The position numbers were made by a program, and so were the translations under genes. The notes beneath the pieces were generated by a model that ran no database searches, had not been told where the DNA came from, and saw only the letters and a program-made list of their open reading frames with translations. Of a DNA stretch of 36,920 nt, positions 1 through 8,449 are shown in pieces. Within the stretch, counting starts at the first letter, position 1, and the number at the start of each line of letters is the position of its first letter. The stretch spans positions 1 to 36,920 of the forward strand of contig QHPC01000239.1 in the NCBI GenBank assembly GCA_003218915.1, read 5' to 3'. Source of the DNA: Verrucomicrobiota bacterium. GTDB lineage: Bacteria; Verrucomicrobiota; Verrucomicrobiia; Chthoniobacterales; UBA10450.

Positions 1-525
1 CGCCATTTTTTTGAGGTAGGTTTTACGGCGTTTTCGCGGGTCTCCATCTTTGCTCCCGCGCGGTCGCCCACCTTTGCCTTTGCGCCACGGCAACAAAAGC
101 TCGCGGAACGCTCTCTTGAATGTTTCGTCATCCTTCGGCAATTTCGCCGTCGGTGGCAGTTTATCCGGCCTTTTCCGTGTGAACAGTTCCTCGAATTCCC
201 TTTTCACTTCATCGAGCGTCGGCCCTTCCATCAGTTTCGAAACATCGAGACCGCGTTTGCAGCGCGCATGGCGGTGGCTCGCGGCGGAATACGACTCGAT
301 GATTCTCCGGCGACAAGCCGTTGGTTGAAACTTCGACGATCCGTCCCACGCATCGGCAACCAGCCGTAGGAACCGTGCCCGGCTGCGGGAATCGCCAGCG
401 GGCATAATGAAGCCAATACACGTCGGATGAAGCGCCGCCATGTAAGCCAGCCAACGCTCGGAGTTGCCTTCGAGTGCAACCATGTCGTCGGCAGAAATCC
501 TCCACTTCTTTGGTTTCGGCTTCAT
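1..525 (-). CDS. Unrecognised protein of an integrated element (3' end outside window)
   Basis: Reading the minus strand from ATG at 525 gives an open frame of 175 codons that runs off the window edge, so the gene is truncated here. The start overlaps the stop of the upstream gene as ATGA (522-525), a sign of translational coupling. The product begins MKPKPKKWRISADDMVALEG and is strongly basic towards the visible end, with a KGKGGRPRGSKDG segment followed by RKRRK. Such a lysine/arginine-rich tail suits nucleic-acid binding, but I recognise no domain. It is the third gene of a set that starts with a tyrosine integrase, so it probably belongs to the integrated element rather than to the core chromosome. 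The frame is certain; function is unknown. Confidence 0.6.
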   Translation of the reverse strand, partial: MKPKPKKWRISADDMVALEGNSERWLAYMAALHPTCIGFIMPAGDSRSRARFLRLVADAWDGSSKFQPTACRRRIIESYSAASHRHARCKRGLDVSKLMEGPTLDEVKREFEELFTRKRPDKLPPTAKLPKDDETFKRAFRELLLPWRKGKGGRPRGSKDGDPRKRRKTYLKKMA

Positions 526-1142
526 GTGCTCACCTCGGCGTGCAACGCCTGCACGTGCTCCGGTTGCATCCACAGCCACCCGAGGAACCGAATCCCGATC
601 ACGTCGTCTCCGTCATACAGGAATTGGAACACTCGCACCGCGATGTCTTTCGGCCCGGCTGCTGGTCGTTGCGACGGTTTGAACTGGAAGAACTGCGACG
701 CGTACGCCTCTTCCTCCGGTGCCAATTCAACCGCGTCTTCGTCCATGTCGGCGTTCGGCACAAAAGCCCAGTCGCCCGGTTCCACTGTTTCCGTGGCCTG
801 TTCAAGTTGCGCCGCCGCCAACGCCAAGTCCGCTCGGTCAACTCCGGCGTCCGCCGTGGCCGCGGCCAACACCGCAAGAGCGAAGATGAGGCTCGTGGCC
901 TTCATCGCCCGCAAGTAAGGGTGAAAATAACGCCGCCAAAGATTGCGCACGAATCGCTCCGGTTCTTTTTCCGGGTCGATATATTTTCCGCTCCAATCCA
1001 GTTCAATCGGAATGCTCGCAATTGCTCGCATCAAGTCCGAGTCGTTGCTGGCTGTGATCTTTTCGCCGTCGAAGATTATTTCGCCAGCCTTCACGTCTTC
1101 GGCGTCGCGGTTCAAAATGTAAATGTCCACCTTCAGTTTCAT
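522..1142 (-). CDS. Unrecognised 206-residue protein downstream of the integrase
   Basis: The ATG at 1142 overlaps the integrase stop as ATGA, and the gene's own stop overlaps the next start in the same way, so the three genes look like one coupled operon. The product opens with a compact, probably beta-rich module of about 80 residues (MKLKVDIYILNRDAEDVKAG, then FDGEKIT and PERFVRNLWRRYFHPYLRA). A hydrophobic stretch, MKATSLIFALAVLAAATADA, follows at about residues 80-99 and resembles a signal peptide, although it sits mid-protein. The rest is acidic (DMDEDAVELAPEEEAYA) and ends with a moderately hydrophobic tail. An internal start at that methionine would give a shorter secreted protein. 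I know no family that lets me assign a function. Confidence 0.6.
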   Translation of the reverse strand: MKLKVDIYILNRDAEDVKAGEIIFDGEKITASNDSDLMRAIASIPIELDWSGKYIDPEKEPERFVRNLWRRYFHPYLRAMKATSLIFALAVLAAATADAGVDRADLALAAAQLEQATETVEPGDWAFVPNADMDEDAVELAPEEEAYASQFFQFKPSQRPAAGPKDIAVRVFQFLYDGDDVIGIRFLGWLWMQPEHVQALHAEVST

Positions 1143-2178
1143 TTCGCAGTTATGCGCGGCAGCACCGCCACGGCATCGCGCAACGCCCCAAGATCATGGT
1201 GCGAATACCGCTGATGAATCGCCCTCGTCGTGTGGCCGGTAAGGAGCATCCGAACTTCTTCGGCGACGCCACAGTTCGCCAGAATCGACGTAAACGAATG
1301 ACGCAAGCTGTGAAACGAAAGCGCGTTCACGCTCTGTCCGGCCCCCGATTTGGCTCGGATCACGCGCTGCTCGATGTGCGCCCGGCCCATGATCTTGCCG
1401 AAATGCTTGGACAGGGCGCTCGCGTCGCGCTGCGCCAGTGATGGGAACACAAATGCCTCGTCGCTTTTCGGTGTCGGCAGGGAAAGCAGATAATCTTCCA
1501 GCGCCGGGTGAATGACTGTGAGGACAAAATTAAACCTGTCCAGTCGCCCGTGGCGGCCTTCACAAGTGCGCTGACCTGTTCGGGTGTGAAAACGTGCTTG
1601 CGGTGCGCTTTGTCCTTCAACTTCTCAATCGGGGCGCATGGATTGACGGAGATGTGGCCTTGCTTCCATGCGGAGTTGAACGCAGCCGATAAGATTTTGA
1701 TGTCCACATCGAGGGTTGCCGGGGCCAGTCCGAGCGAATGCCGATAATCGCGGAAGTCTGCGATGTCTTTGCTGGTGATCGCAGCGACGTTGAGTTTGGC
1801 GCGATGCCCAAGCAACTCGATGAATTCTCGCATCGTCTGCTCGTGTCGCCGGGCCGTCTTATCCGCACGCGTCTTGCGCTTGCCCTTCACGAAATGATCG
1901 AGCCATTCCGCGACGCTGAACACGCGCAGACCTTCGCCGTTCACGCTCTCCAACACTTCGCTCAGTAGCTCCCGCGTCCGCGCTTCGGTCAGCACTCCGC
2001 GCCGCGCTTCGTCCGCTGCACGCTGCAACTGCATGCACATCTGCATGGCCTTGCTCTTAGCGGTCAGCCCCGTCGATTTCTTGACTCTTCGACCGGTCGC
2101 ATCCGTGAAACACGCATACCAAAAAGGCGACCGCCGCTTTCCGTTTCGCTCCGCTTTGTCTCTGACCACACATGCCAT
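1139..2178 (-). pseudogene. Tyrosine recombinase/integrase, broken by an internal frame-breaking deletion
   Basis: The N-terminal frame (start ATG 2178, MACVVRDKAERNGKRRSPFW) contains an arm-type DNA-binding region and a SAM-like core-binding domain (FSVAEWLDHFVKGKRKTRAD; TLDVDIKILSAAFNSAWKQG; INPCAPIEKL-like VNPCAPIEKL), and is intact up to DWTGLIL. The expected next block, the start of the catalytic domain with the first catalytic arginine (TGAR/LRW box), is missing. Sequence resumes in another frame at about 1516 with VIHPALEDYLLSLPTPKSDE and continues to HSLRHSF and GHTTRAIHQRYSH, which carry the HxLRH box, the second histidine and the nucleophile tyrosine. I estimate about 40 codons lost at 1516-1525. 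As read, the enzyme cannot be made whole and lacks an essential arginine. An ATG at 2202 would add eight residues; 2178 fits better. It marks the integrase end of an element extending off the left edge. Confidence 0.85.
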
Positions 2179-2222
2179 AACTCCGAACGATAGTCGTAAC
2201 AAAACATGAAGTCAATGACGTT

Positions 2223-2285
2223 TCCGAAAGTTCTTTCACGAGGGAGAGATGGCTTTTGCCTCGTGATGGCGCGATCCGAAAGTTC
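2223..2285 (+). promoter_or_regulatory. Two direct repeats upstream of recA
   Basis: The 11-mer TCCGAAAGTTC occurs at 2223-2233 and again at 2275-2285, 52 bp apart, ending 75 bp before the recA start. The second copy lies in CGAAAGTTCG, which has dyad character (CGAA/TTCG). Position and repetition would suit a binding site for a DNA-damage regulator, but it does not match the known LexA boxes I can recall, so this is only a candidate. It could also be junction sequence of the neighbouring integrated element. Confidence 0.25.
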
Positions 2286-2360
2286 GCGGCCTTTTGATTT
2301 GTCTCCGAATCTTTTCTGCTTGGCGAATCGGCGAGCGCATCGTAGTTACAGTCTCTTGAT

Positions 2361-3398
2361 ATGGCGGCGAAAACCGAGCAAAAAACCAGCGAAGATAAGG
2401 TCACTGCGGCGCGGAATAAGAATCTTGATCTGGCGATTCAACAGATCGCAAAAGACTACGGTGAAGGGGCGATCATGCGCCTGGGTGACGAGAAAATTGT
2501 CGATATCGACGTCATTCCCACCGGCAATATCTTAATTGATCGTGCGCTCGGCGTCGGCGGATTCCCAAGAGGCCGAGTCGTCGAGGTGTTCGGCCCTGAG
2601 TCTTCCGGGAAAACGACTCTGACTTTGACGGTGATTGCGCAAGCGCAAAGGCGTGGTGGACTCGCGGCGTTTATTGACGTCGAACATGCGCTTGATCCTG
2701 CTTATGCAAAGCGGCTCGGCGTCGACCTGGATGATCTCCTGGTTTCTCAACCGAGTTCTGGCGAGGAAGCGCTGCGAATTTGTGAGACGCTGATACGCTC
2801 CAACGCGCTGGATGTGATTGTGGTGGATTCCGTGGCAGCGCTCGTTACCAGAGCCGAGCTCGAGGGCGAGATTGGCGACGCGACAGTTGGCGCACAAGCC
2901 CGCTTGATGAGCGCAGCACTGCGCAAACTCACCTCGCTCATTTCAAAAGCGCGAACCTGCTGCGTTTTCACCAACCAAATTCGCGAAAAGATTGGGGTCA
3001 TGTTCGGAAACCCGGAAACCACGCCTGGCGGCAAGGCGCTGAAATTCTATGCCAGCGTGCGCGTCGATATTCGGCGCATCGGCGCGATCAAACAGACCGA
3101 TGGCGTTGTTACAGGAAATCGGACTCGCATCAAAATTGTTAAGAACAAGGTTGCGCCGCCCTTCACGGAAGCGGAGTTCGATATCATGTACAACGAGGGA
3201 ATTTCATCGACTGGCGCGCTGCTCGATCTGGCATTGGAAAAACAAGTCATCGAAAAACGCGGATCCTGGATGAACTACAAAGGTACCCAATTGGCCCAGG
3301 GTCGAGACGCCGCTAAGGAAGTTTTGAAGAACGACAAGCAGCTCTACGAAGAAATTGAGTCGGCGGTCAAAGCCAGGCTCAACGAAGAAAAAGACTAG
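2361..3398 (+). CDS. recA: Recombinase RecA
   Basis: This is a full-length RecA of 345 residues. It forms the ATP-dependent filament on single-stranded DNA that drives homologous strand exchange and stimulates LexA-type self-cleavage. Visible landmarks are the N-terminal helix (about 1-35), Walker A GPESSGKT at 78-85, the catalytic glutamate region FIDVEHALD at 105-112, Walker B LDVIVVDS at 150-157, the L2 loop with [20 protein letters not shown] at 205-224, and the C-terminal domain with an acidic end. The ATG at 2361 gives [14 protein letters not shown] see no clear Shine-Dalgarno sequence upstream. No recX follows, although recA-recX-alaS is a common order elsewhere; alaS follows directly after 148 bp. 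Identity is not in doubt. Confidence 0.98.
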   Translation: MAAKTEQKTSEDKVTAARNKNLDLAIQQIAKDYGEGAIMRLGDEKIVDIDVIPTGNILIDRALGVGGFPRGRVVEVFGPESSGKTTLTLTVIAQAQRRGGLAAFIDVEHALDPAYAKRLGVDLDDLLVSQPSSGEEALRICETLIRSNALDVIVVDSVAALVTRAELEGEIGDATVGAQARLMSAALRKLTSLISKARTCCVFTNQIREKIGVMFGNPETTPGGKALKFYASVRVDIRRIGAIKQTDGVVTGNRTRIKIVKNKVAPPFTEAEFDIMYNEGISSTGALLDLALEKQVIEKRGSWMNYKGTQLAQGRDAAKEVLKNDKQLYEEIESAVKARLNEEKD

Positions 3399-3546
3399 TT
3401 GGCACGGTTCCCTTGTTGCTGACGCGTGCCGGCATCTCATGCCAGTTAAGATGCGCTGGAAGTTGTCTGCATTTGCCCGTTTCTTGAGTCGCGGTTTCAG
3501 GTTTCCTGAAATTCGTGTTTATTCGTGCTGATTGGTAGTTAGAAGG

Positions 3547-6492
3547 ATGACCTCGGCACAAATCAGGCAATCATTTCTCGATTTCTTTCGCGAGAAGAAG
3601 CACACCATCGTGCCGTCGTCGTCACTGTTGCCGGACGCGCCGAATCTTCTTTTTACCAATGCGGGGATGAACCAGTTCGTGCCGATATTTCTTGGACAGC
3701 AGAAACCTTTATGGAAACCGGCGCGGGTGGCAGATACGCAAAAGTGCATTCGCGCCGGCGGTAAGCATAACGATCTCGAAGATGTCGGACTCGACACTTA
3801 TCACCACACGTTTTTCGAAATGCTGGGCAATTGGAGCTTTGGCGATTATTTCAAAAAGGAAGCGATCGAATGGGCTTGGGAATTACTGGTCGACCGCTGG
3901 AAATTTCCCGCCCAACGGCTTTATGCGACAGTTTACAAGCCCGGCCCGGGCGAGCCGAGTGAGTTTGACCGCGAAGCGTACGATCACTGGACGCATCTGT
4001 TTCGCGAAGCCGATCTCGATCCAAAGGTTCATGTTCTTAGTAGTGGCAAGGCCGACAATTTTTGGATGATGGGCGACACGGGCCCATGCGGCCCGTGCTC
4101 CGAAGTCCATGTCGATCTTACGCTGGACGGCGACACGCGCGGCGCGCTCGTGAACAAAAATGATCCGCGTTGTATCGAAATCTGGAACCTCGTTTTCATC
4201 CAGTTCAACGCGCAACCTGTAGCCGGGGGCGGTGATCCCGGCCGCATCGAGTATGTCCCCCTCGCTGCGCGTCACGTTGATACTGGAATGGGCTTCGAGC
4301 GCGTCACCGCCATTATTCAAGGCACAAAAAACCTCACGGATTTCTCAGGTACGATTTCGAGCTACGAGACGGACATTTTCCGCCCGATCTTCGACGAGCT
4401 GGAAAAACTGAGCGGAAAAAAATACGCGAGCACGCTGCCACTTGTAGGGCAAGCGCATCGCTTGCCGGGCGGGGGGGCGGCCAGCCGGAGCGGCCGCCCT
4501 ACAAGCGATCTCGATCAGGAGAAGATTGATATCGCCTTCCGCGTTATTGCCGATCACATCCGCGCGCTTTCGTTTGCAATCGCGGACGGAATCATTCCGT
4601 CGAATGAGGGACGCGGTTACGTTTTGCGTCGTATCCTTCGTCGTGCTGTTCGCTACGGCCGTATGCTCGATTTTCACGAGCCATTCTTCTTCAAACTTGT
4701 CGATGTCGTCGCAAAAACGATGGGCGACGTCTTTCCTGAACTCCGTACCAGACAAGAAACAATTAAGGATGTAATCCGGCGCGAAGAAGAAGCCTTTAAC
4801 AAAACGCTCGACCGCGGGATCGACGAGTTTGCGAACGCGATGGTCAATGCGATCAAAGATTACTCAACCACTGCTGGCTTGGGAGAGAAGATGGTGCTGA
4901 ACCTGCATCCTTTTCGCGTCCGACTGGAGAGTGGCCGAGTTGTGAAGACTGAGTCGACGAACGTCCATTCACTCGAAGGACCTTTGCCCTCGGTAGATAT
5001 AAACGTGGAGACCATTTCCGCCCTCGAATTGCAGGAGAAACTGGGTGGTAAACCAAAGTTACGGGATCAAGACGTCTTTGATTTATACGACACGTACGGT
5101 TTTCCGCTAGATCTAACGGAGCTGATGGCGCGCGAACGTGGATTCACTGTCGACATTCGCGGATTTGAACGATTGATGGAAGAACAGCGTGAGCGCGCCC
5201 GCAAGGGGCAGAAAAAAGAAAAGATCAGTGTTGAAGCAGGGGAACTCAAAGCCGAGCCAACGAAATTTCTTGGCTACGATTTTCTGGAGACCGAATCACT
5301 TGTCGAAACAGTTTTGCCTGGAACAAAACCGGAAGAACTTAACGTCGTCCTCGATCGAACGCCTTTTTACGCGGAGATGGGCGGACAAGTGGGAGATCGC
5401 GGGCTACTCCATGTGCCTGGGCATGACCGCACGGAAGTCGGCCAGTTGCGCGTTATTGATACGCAGAAGCGCGGCGACGTTTTTGTTCATCGGGCTGCAC
5501 TTGTGGAAGGCCGCGCGCCGGAACCGGGCGAAGCAGTGCGCGTTTCAGTAGACGTTGATCGCCGCCGCGCGATTCAAGGGCACCATACCGTGACGCATCT
5601 GCTTCACTGGGCATTGCACGAGGTGGTCTCGCGTGACGCGTCGCAAAAGGGAAGTTACGTCGGACCTGACAAACTGACGTTTGATTTTTCGGGCGCGCCA
5701 TTGACGAAACAACAAGTCCGAGATGTCGAAAAATTGGTGAACGAAAAGGTCACCGAGAATGCACCGGTCTCATGGACTGAAATTCCGTACGCGGACGCGA
5801 GGAAGCGAACCGACATCATCCAATTCTTCGGAGAGAAATACGGCGACGTCGTCCGGGTTTTGCAGATTGGCGGAGCGCCCCGTGCGCTGAACGGTTACTC
5901 GATGGAACTTTGTGGTGGGACGCACGTGAGATCGACGGGCGATATTGGGCCATTTCGAATCGTGAAGGAAGAGGCGATTGCAGCTGGCATTCGGCGGATT
6001 GAAGCCGTTGCAGGCGACGCTGCACGCAACTGGGCGAATCAGGAAGCAGCGCGTCAACAGGAGAAATTTGAAGCTTTGGCGCGCAAGAAATCTGATATCG
6101 CGCCACTGCCTGCTTTTAAGAACGACGCGGCTACTTCTGAAGTGCTGCAACAAATCGATGCGCGGACTTCGCATCTTGAAAAAGTCGAAATCGAAGTTCG
6201 CGAATGGGAAAAGCAAAGTGCTAAGACGGCCGAAGCGGAATTGAGAAGCCGGGCCGCTCAAATAGCGAGTCAACTGGTGGCATCGCATGCAGGAGAAAAT
6301 TTTTGCGTCGCCGAAGTGCAAGACGGGGACGGGAAACTGCTGCAGGCCGTTGCTGATACATTGAAGTCGAAATTCAACGGTCCGATTGTAGACGGCAAAG
6401 GCGGCGGGCGGCCTGAAAATGCTCAGGGCGCCGGCAAGGATTCGAGCAAGATCGCGGAGGCGCTGGCAAAAGCGCGAGAGCTTTTGAGTTAA
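3547..6492 (+). CDS. alaS: Alanine--tRNA ligase with in-frame repeat insertion
   Basis: This class II synthetase charges tRNA-Ala and proofreads mischarged Ser/Gly. I place the start at ATG 3547 (MTSAQIRQSFLDFFREKKH), where family members begin; the open frame extends five codons further up to a TTG. At 981 residues it is longer than the usual 870-900. The catalytic core comes first, the editing domain has HxxxH at 680-684 (HTVTH) and the CGGTH zinc motif at 789-793, and the C-Ala domain ends the protein. Two stretches explain the extra length. Residues 299-320 (LVGQAHRLP...SGRPTS) are exactly the translation of a 65-bp palindromic repeat. Residues about 439-507 form another insertion before FDLYDTYGFP that has no repeat character. 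Catalytic and editing motifs remain, so the enzyme is probably active. Confidence 0.97.
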   Translation: MTSAQIRQSFLDFFREKKHTIVPSSSLLPDAPNLLFTNAGMNQFVPIFLGQQKPLWKPARVADTQKCIRAGGKHNDLEDVGLDTYHHTFFEMLGNWSFGDYFKKEAIEWAWELLVDRWKFPAQRLYATVYKPGPGEPSEFDREAYDHWTHLFREADLDPKVHVLSSGKADNFWMMGDTGPCGPCSEVHVDLTLDGDTRGALVNKNDPRCIEIWNLVFIQFNAQPVAGGGDPGRIEYVPLAARHVDTGMGFERVTAIIQGTKNLTDFSGTISSYETDIFRPIFDELEKLSGKKYASTLPLVGQAHRLPGGGAASRSGRPTSDLDQEKIDIAFRVIADHIRALSFAIADGIIPSNEGRGYVLRRILRRAVRYGRMLDFHEPFFFKLVDVVAKTMGDVFPELRTRQETIKDVIRREEEAFNKTLDRGIDEFANAMVNAIKDYSTTAGLGEKMVLNLHPFRVRLESGRVVKTESTNVHSLEGPLPSVDINVETISALELQEKLGGKPKLRDQDVFDLYDTYGFPLDLTELMARERGFTVDIRGFERLMEEQRERARKGQKKEKISVEAGELKAEPTKFLGYDFLETESLVETVLPGTKPEELNVVLDRTPFYAEMGGQVGDRGLLHVPGHDRTEVGQLRVIDTQKRGDVFVHRAALVEGRAPEPGEAVRVSVDVDRRRAIQGHHTVTHLLHWALHEVVSRDASQKGSYVGPDKLTFDFSGAPLTKQQVRDVEKLVNEKVTENAPVSWTEIPYADARKRTDIIQFFGEKYGDVVRVLQIGGAPRALNGYSMELCGGTHVRSTGDIGPFRIVKEEAIAAGIRRIEAVAGDAARNWANQEAARQQEKFEALARKKSDIAPLPAFKNDAATSEVLQQIDARTSHLEKVEIEVREWEKQSAKTAEAELRSRAAQIASQLVASHAGENFCVAEVQDGDGKLLQAVADTLKSKFNGPIVDGKGGGRPENAQGAGKDSSKIAEALAKARELLS
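4441..4505. repeat. Cloverleaf-like palindromic element (family B) inside alaS
   Basis: Perfect 10-bp terminal inverted repeats, CTTGTAGGGC (4441-4450) and GCCCTACAAG (4496-4505), enclose two internal hairpins: GCAAGCG/CGCTTGC (4450-4466) and a GC-rich GGCGGCC/GGCCGCC pair (within 4475-4499). The fold is a three-way junction. The same architecture recurs between genes at 24327-24384 and elsewhere in the window. Here it is read through in frame as about 22 residues of alanyl-tRNA synthetase. Confidence 0.85.
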
Positions 6493-6542
6493 ACAATAAA
6501 CGAACGGCTAGAACTCGTCGGCCCACCTCGTGCATGACGTTC

Positions 6543-6635
6543 TGTCATGTCGAGTGAAGCGAAACATCTCTGGTTCGTTTCCGTTGCGGCCAGCCAAAAA
6601 TTGATCCGAGATTCTTCGCTTCGCTCAGAATGACA
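6543..6635. repeat. Dispersed inverted repeat (family A) downstream of alaS
   Basis: The element starts TGTCATGTCGAGTGAAGCGA and ends with the complementary arm TTCGCTTCGCTCAGAATGACA, with a loop of about 40 bp. Related copies lie at 13064-13138, 13582-13656 and in tsaD, and a half copy at 19134-19161. It occupies the gap between the convergent alaS and TolB-like genes, where the transcribed hairpin could act as a bidirectional terminator, though there is no U-run. Confidence 0.8.
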
Positions 6636-6649
6636 TTGCGACACGACTT

Positions 6650-7546
6650 CTAAGGTGCACTCGCACTTGGCGTTCGCGCGTGTTTCACGAGCAGCTTCAT
6701 GGACTTTCCATCCAACGACATTCGGTAAATCGACGGCTCGTTTTCGTTCTCCTTTTGCATGATGCAAAGAAATTCGTCGTTGCCCAGCCAAAACGGGTCC
6801 CAAACGAAATCATTCTTGCCCGTAACACGAACTGCTTTTTCGCTCGCGACATCGAATTTTTCTATCGCCGGCTGCGGACCGTCCCAATTTTTGCGCTCGT
6901 GCTCGGCGCCGCAATCGACATCCATTAGCAACACCTTGCCGTCGGGCGAAATGCTCAGTCGATCACCGCCGTTCATACTCGCGTCAGTCAGAATCTTCGA
7001 TAGCTCCCATTTCTTCAGAATGTTTCCGTCCAAATCGATCTGGTAAATGTTGTCGAGATCGTGACAGAAAATTGATTTGCCGTCGCGAGCCCATTCCGGC
7101 GCGCCGAACGCTTCACTTTTCAGCCCGGCATTTTTTACCAAACGGAAACCGGACCCGTCGGCGTTCACCAGACCGAGATGCCATTCCTTCTCCGCCATGA
7201 TAGAGAAGGCGAGTTTTGATCCATCCGGCGACCAAACAGGGCCAAAGCAGTTGTCGCTCGGGATATCCTTTAGAATCGTGACTTTGCCGCTGGCGACATC
7301 GGCAACCGCGATGTGGCGTTCTGGGCCAGGACGCGTTTTCGAATCTTCACTGGTGTTAAACGCGACACGGGTGCCGTCCGGTGAAATTTCGGGCGAGGCG
7401 CCGGCGGCGATTTTCTTCTGGTGCGTGCCATCAGCGTCGGCAACGAAGATGTCGTCGCGGCGTTCATACGCAATTTTGCGCGGCGCCGCATGGCTGAGCG
7501 CGGAAAATGCAACGCAAAGGAAGATAACGATTGTGAGCGGTCTCAC
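6650..7546 (-). CDS. Secreted TolB-like beta-propeller protein (paralogue 2)
   Basis: This is a 298-residue protein with an N-terminal signal peptide (MRPLTIVIFLCVAFSALSHA), so it is exported to the periplasm or beyond. It contains repeated PD40/WD40-like blades: PEISPDGTRVAF, PVWSPDGSKLAF, PEWARDGKSIF and LSISPDGKVLL. Such propellers, as in TolB, bind proteins or envelope components; no enzymatic residues are evident. It is closely related along its whole length to the gene immediately upstream (gap 9 bp), including the ends SIYRMSLDGK and SASAP, so the pair is a tandem duplication. It is the last gene of a three-gene operon. The binding partner cannot be told from sequence. Confidence 0.8.
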   Translation of the reverse strand: MRPLTIVIFLCVAFSALSHAAPRKIAYERRDDIFVADADGTHQKKIAAGASPEISPDGTRVAFNTSEDSKTRPGPERHIAVADVASGKVTILKDIPSDNCFGPVWSPDGSKLAFSIMAEKEWHLGLVNADGSGFRLVKNAGLKSEAFGAPEWARDGKSIFCHDLDNIYQIDLDGNILKKWELSKILTDASMNGGDRLSISPDGKVLLMDVDCGAEHERKNWDGPQPAIEKFDVASEKAVRVTGKNDFVWDPFWLGNDEFLCIMQKENENEPSIYRMSLDGKSMKLLVKHARTPSASAP

Positions 7547-7555
7547 AGTTGCAGG

Positions 7556-8449
7556 CTAAGGCGCGCTGACAGACGGGAAGCGCGCATTCTTGATCAGGCG
7601 CTTCAAATTTTTTCCGTCAGCAGACATTCGATAAATCGAATCATCCTTTTCGCCAGGCTCCCGGCTGAGAAAGAGAACATTGTCATTGTCGATCCAAACG
7701 CCGTCCCAGCCGAAAAGTTTTTTTGGTGTTAGCCTGGTGGCCTTTTGAGATTGGAGTTCAAACGCCCAGAGCGCCGGCAACGGCCCGTCCCAATCTTTGC
7801 GGCCGGATTCTTCGCCCATGTCGATGCTCAAAAGCAATCGCTTGCCGTCCGGTGAGACGTCAATCCGGCCGTCGCCGCTCATATCGCCTTTCGGCACGAT
7901 GTTACTGATCCTCCATTGCGCGCGAACCGCTCCGTCAAGTCCGATTTGGTAGATGTTCGTCATGTCCTGGCAAAAAACACTTTGGCCGTCGTGTGCCCAG
8001 ACCGGCGAGTAGCAGCTCACTTCATTTTGAACACCGGGTTTCATTACATGAAAATTCGTGCCGTCCGAATTAATAGCGACGAGATCCCAGACTTCGTGCG
8101 GACGCGTAGTGAAAAGGATTTGTTTACCGTCAGCCGTCCAGGTCGGGTAATACGAATTCTCGCTGGGGACATCCTTAAACACGGTCACATTGCCAGTCGC
8201 AACGTCTGCCACCGCCATGTGCCGCGTGTAAGTTGTTTCGCTCGTTTTTTCGACAGTGTTAAACGCGACGCGACTTCCATCAGGCGAGATCGCTGGGAAA
8301 ATTCCATCCGCGATCTTTTTCTCGTTCGTTCCGTCAAGATTGGCGATGTAAACAGCATTATTGCGTTCGAAAGCGATGTGTCGATCAGCAGAAAATGAAG
8401 TGGCAGAAAGGCTGACTAAAGCGAAAGCGAAGGAGATTAGTTTTCTCAT
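7556..8449 (-). CDS. Secreted TolB-like beta-propeller protein (paralogue 1)
   Basis: The start is ATG 8449 (MRKLISFAFALVSLSATSFS, a signal peptide); it overlaps the stop of the upstream DUF3667 gene as ATGA. A much longer upstream extension of the frame is possible on paper but runs antiparallel through that gene's own reading frame and is rejected. The product has 297 residues with PD40 blades PAISPDGSRVAF, PTWTADGKQILF, PVWAHDGQSVF and IDVSPDGKRLLL. It is a tandem paralogue of the next gene (6650-7546), sharing the DIDMG/DVDCG-type loop, the WDGP motif and the C-terminus. It is likely a periplasmic propeller; its role is unknown, but coupling to DUF3667 suggests they act in one envelope process. 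Confidence 0.8.
   Translation of the reverse strand: MRKLISFAFALVSLSATSFSADRHIAFERNNAVYIANLDGTNEKKIADGIFPAISPDGSRVAFNTVEKTSETTYTRHMAVADVATGNVTVFKDVPSENSYYPTWTADGKQILFTTRPHEVWDLVAINSDGTNFHVMKPGVQNEVSCYSPVWAHDGQSVFCQDMTNIYQIGLDGAVRAQWRISNIVPKGDMSGDGRIDVSPDGKRLLLSIDMGEESGRKDWDGPLPALWAFELQSQKATRLTPKKLFGWDGVWIDNDNVLFLSREPGEKDDSIYRMSADGKNLKRLIKNARFPSVSAP

Noticed and set aside
474-1214. Long plus-strand open frame (246 codons) opposite the integrase-linked genes
   Set aside because: It is antisense to genes joined by ATGA overlaps, is rich in Arg/His/Phe from reversed codons, and resembles no protein.
3400-3450. Intrinsic terminator after recA
   Set aside because: A GGCACG/CGTGCC pair with a long loop and a GGCAT-CTC-ATGCC hairpin are present, but neither is followed by a T-run.
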